DNA of 7,602 nucleotides from positions 1 through 7,602 of the forward strand of contig JAQURI010000076.1 in NCBI GenBank assembly GCA_028715665.1. The letters are read 5' to 3'. The notes below the pieces were generated by a model, which worked only from the letters and a program-made list of their open reading frames with translations, made no database searches and was not told the DNA's origin. Position numbers and translations under genes: made by a program. Each line of letters opens with the position of its first letter. The stretch's first letter is position 1. The DNA comes from Candidatus Ratteibacteria bacterium. Lineage in GTDB: Bacteria; CAIJMQ01. Of the stretch, positions 6,672-7,602 are shown one piece after another.

Positions 6672-6727
6672 GGGCTGGTCCTAACTCGATGTATAAACAA
6701 TTCATCCGTTCAGATTAGATCCAGCCC
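6672..6727 (-). promoter_or_regulatory. Long imperfect hairpin in the MATE 5' region
   Basis: In the minus-strand transcript, the arm at 6727-6714 (GGGCTGGATCTAAT) pairs with the arm at 6685-6672 (GTTAGGACCAGCCC): 11 Watson-Crick pairs, two G-U and one A-A mismatch over 14 positions. The 28-nt loop contains the alternative MATE ATG at 6705. The following sequence (TGAATATTTTAAC) lacks a solid U-run, so a terminator for the upstream small gene is possible but weak. An attenuator or translation-control element for the MATE gene is the alternative. No known riboswitch class was recognised. Confidence 0.4.
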
Positions 6728-6757
6728 CAATTTGGAATAACATCGATATCCATTTAT

Positions 6758-6841
6758 TTATCTACAGCTTCTTCTTTTTTTCTTCTTGGCTGTTTTTCTC
6801 TTTTTTGCGGTTCTTTTCTTTTTGGCTTTTTTCTTTGCCAT
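6758..6841 (-). CDS. 27-residue Lys/Arg-rich basic peptide
   Basis: ATG at 6841 to TAA at 6760-6758, translating as M followed by AKKKAKKK, RTAKKRKTAK, KKKRRSCR: 19 of 27 residues are Lys or Arg, with no acidic residue. The start has a textbook AGGAGGTGA (6859-6851) 9 nt upstream and a plausible promoter at 6900-6872, the strongest expression signals in this window. The composition is like histone H1-type tails, so nucleic-acid (DNA or ribosome) binding is the natural guess, without any recognised family. One nucleotide fewer in the A7 run near codons 20-23 would give an acidic tail ending KKEEAVDK at a nearby stop, so the C-terminus may be altered by slippage or an assembly error. It lies between cutA (75 nt upstream) and the MATE gene. 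Confidence 0.7.
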   Translation of the reverse strand: MAKKKAKKKRTAKKRKTAKKKKRRSCR

Positions 6842-6871
6842 TATTTTTTCTCACCTCCTCTCTCAATTTGT

Positions 6872-6900
6872 ATTATGAATGATTTAGAATATTTATTCAA
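6872..6900 (-). promoter_or_regulatory. Candidate promoter for the small basic peptide gene
   Basis: On the minus strand, TTGAAT (6900-6895), 17 nt, CATAAT (6877-6872); matches 4/6 and 5/6. Transcription would begin near 6865, giving a leader of about 24 nt that includes the perfect Shine-Dalgarno. The region is AT-rich, so chance matches are possible. Confidence 0.45.
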
Positions 6901-6916
6901 TGATTTTTAAAAAAAA

Positions 6917-7249
6917 TTATTGAAGATTTTTTAAACTGTTTTTTATCCAATTCAAATAATCTTTGTTTACGTTTATTATTGGAACAGCAATTATTTCCGG
7001 AATATCATAACTGTGAAGCGATTTTACAACCTTTACGATGTCATTGAAGAATTTCGAACGTGTTTTGACAGTGAGAAGAAACTCATTTGCGGTTTCTATT
7101 TTATTTTTCCACCAGAAGGAAGAATTTACTCCCTTGATAATATTTACACAGGCGGCTAATTTTTCTTGCAGCAATTTGTCGGATATTTTCTTGGCTTCTT
7201 TTTTCGTGGGCACTGTGATAAGAATAATTATAAAAGAAAATTTTTTCAT
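6917..7249 (-). CDS. cutA: Divalent-cation tolerance protein CutA
   Basis: This 110-residue protein has the full length for the CutA1 family, small trimeric ferredoxin-fold proteins related in fold to PII. They were linked to copper/divalent cation tolerance in E. coli, though the molecular role remains unsettled. Family pattern: ITVPTKKEAKKISDKLLQEK (11-30), LAACVNIIKGVNSSFWWKNKIE (31-52) with Cys34 and the aromatic Phe-Trp-Trp segment, EFLLTVKTR (56-64), and HSYDIPEIIAVPI (79-91), the counterpart of the HPYE-x-PEI signature, then YLNWI (98-102). No Shine-Dalgarno precedes the ATG at 7249; a good promoter places transcription start only about 3-4 nt before it, so leaderless translation is likely. 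It reads towards the small basic peptide gene. Confidence 0.93.
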   Translation of the reverse strand: MKKFSFIIILITVPTKKEAKKISDKLLQEKLAACVNIIKGVNSSFWWKNKIETANEFLLTVKTRSKFFNDIVKVVKSLHSYDIPEIIAVPIINVNKDYLNWIKNSLKNLQ

Positions 7250-7258
7250 CTTGAATTT

Positions 7259-7288
7259 CTTATATCAAATCTATTTGACTTTAGTCAA
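7259..7288 (-). promoter_or_regulatory. Promoter of cutA with an overlapping palindrome
   Basis: On the minus strand, TTGACT (7288-7283), 18 nt, TATAAG (7264-7259): both boxes match 5/6. The -35 box is one half of a palindrome, TTGACT-TT-AGTCAA (7275-7288), 6-bp arms around 2 bp, a plausible operator position. Predicted start near 7252-7253 yields an almost leaderless cutA mRNA. Confidence 0.5.
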
Positions 7289-7341
7289 TAGTATTCAATG
7301 TAGTTGAGAAGAAAATAATAAACTTCTATAATTGGAGCATT

Positions 7342-7376
7342 GATTACGCTGATTTAGAGACAAATTACACAGATTA
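7342..7376 (+). repeat. Two GATTAC-type repeat units in the cutA/tRNA spacer
   Basis: GATTACGCTGATTT (7342-7355) and AATTACACAGATTA (7363-7376) match at 10 of 14 positions and are exactly 21 bp apart. The rest of the 228-nt spacer between cutA and the tRNA (7250-7477) holds only promoter-like and AT-rich sequence plus a weak 6-bp hairpin at 7415-7433; I see no gene in it. Similar GATTAC-CAGATT strings occur as dispersed repeats in other bacteria from memory, which is not checked here. Confidence 0.45.
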
Positions 7377-7437
7377 GTAAGAAGCAAATCGGGAATTTAT
7401 GGGTGTTTTTGTAAAACCTATTAAGATTAGGTTATTT

Positions 7438-7466
7438 TTAATATTTAATTTTTGATATTTTATATT
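7438..7466 (+). promoter_or_regulatory. Candidate promoter for tRNA-Pro
   Basis: TTAATA (7438-7443), 17 nt, TATATT (7461-7466); matches 4/6 and 5/6, with predicted start about 5 nt before the mature tRNA. A direct repeat TTTGATATT (7451-7459 and 7465-7473) overlaps it. The surrounding sequence is nearly pure A/T, which weakens the call. Confidence 0.35.
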
Positions 7467-7477
7467 TGATATTCCTA

Positions 7478-7556
7478 CGGGGCGTAGCTCAGCTTGGCTT
7501 AGAGCGCTTGGTTCGGGACCAAGAGGTCAGAGGTTCGAATCCTCCCGCCCCGACCA
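7478..7556 (+). tRNA. tRNA-Pro (anticodon CGG)
   Basis: A complete cloverleaf is present. The acceptor stem CGGGGCG (7478-7484) pairs perfectly with CGCCCCG (7546-7552). The D stem is GCTC/GAGC (7487-7490, 7502-7505), and the anticodon stem CTTGG/CCAAG (7507-7511, 7519-7523) encloses loop TTCGGGA with anticodon CGG at 7514-7516. The T arm has loop TTCGAAT (7534-7540); its outermost pair is an A-C mismatch. Discriminator A7553 is followed by an encoded CCA (7554-7556). The anticodon reads the proline codon CCG. Other proline tRNAs must lie elsewhere, since this one would not read CCA or CCU. Confidence 0.95.
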
Positions 7557-7574
7557 AAGCAATAAGGAGGCGAG

Positions 7575-7602
7575 ATGAAAAGAATCGCTAAAATAAGTAG
7601 AA
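7575..7602 (+). CDS. Start of an unidentified gene, truncated by the window edge
   Basis: Only nine codons are visible (MKRIAKISR). AAGGAGG at 7564-7570 lies 4 nt upstream of the ATG, a strong ribosome binding site. The start is 18 nt after the tRNA CCA end, so it is probably read from the same promoter after tRNA processing. Function cannot be told from nine basic/hydrophobic residues. An integrase is conceivable next to a tRNA, but nothing visible supports it. Confidence 0.5.

Noticed and set aside
6628..6705. Upstream MATE start at 6705 adding 26 residues
   Set aside because: The extra residues do not resemble MATE N-termini, the codon region overlaps a hairpin, and no Shine-Dalgarno precedes it. 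Not fully excluded.
7411..7440. Intrinsic terminator (AACCTA...TAGGTT followed by ATTTTTA)
   Set aside because: The stem is 6 bp with only two G-C pairs, and no gene in the window ends near it in either direction.

Overview
The window is an AT-rich bacterial chromosomal stretch of mostly single-copy housekeeping genes. Intergenic spaces are very AT-rich, and several small palindromic or repetitive elements are present, some inside coding sequence. A lipid II flippase and a type IV pilin-like protein fit a peptidoglycan-containing, probably diderm bacterium. The overall style (pilin leader containing repeats, palindromic insert in uvrC, UvrC without its usual C-terminal domain) reminds me of uncultivated phyla such as Omnitrophota or Elusimicrobiota. 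That is an impression, not something the window proves.

Left end, minus strand: mtnA (methylthioribose-1-phosphate isomerase, methionine salvage) is followed after 13 nt by the start of a type IV pilin-like gene that runs off the left edge. The pilin leader is about 54 residues long and carries a perfect 14-bp inverted repeat plus a 9-bp hairpin. A short divergent spacer (1263-1370) holds back-to-back promoters for mtnA and for the plus-strand pair murJ-uvrC, which are separated by only 3 nt. UvrC keeps both nuclease active sites and its four cysteines but ends where the helix-hairpin-helix domain would begin. It also contains an in-frame palindromic insertion.

Middle and right, minus strand, in transcription order: cutA, an unlisted 27-residue Lys/Arg-rich peptide gene with a perfect Shine-Dalgarno and its own promoter, a MATE-family exporter, and a nitroreductase-family flavoprotein that converges on uvrC. 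The spacer between the MATE and nitroreductase genes carries two opposed arrays of a degenerate decamer at helical spacing. A long imperfect hairpin lies just upstream of the MATE start.

Right edge, plus strand: a 228-nt non-coding spacer with a short GATTAC-type repeat, then a tRNA-Pro (anticodon CGG, CCA encoded), then the first nine codons of an unidentified gene with a strong ribosome binding site. The genes do not form one pathway. The most unusual signals are the pilin leader, the uvrC insert, the phased decamer array and the small basic peptide.
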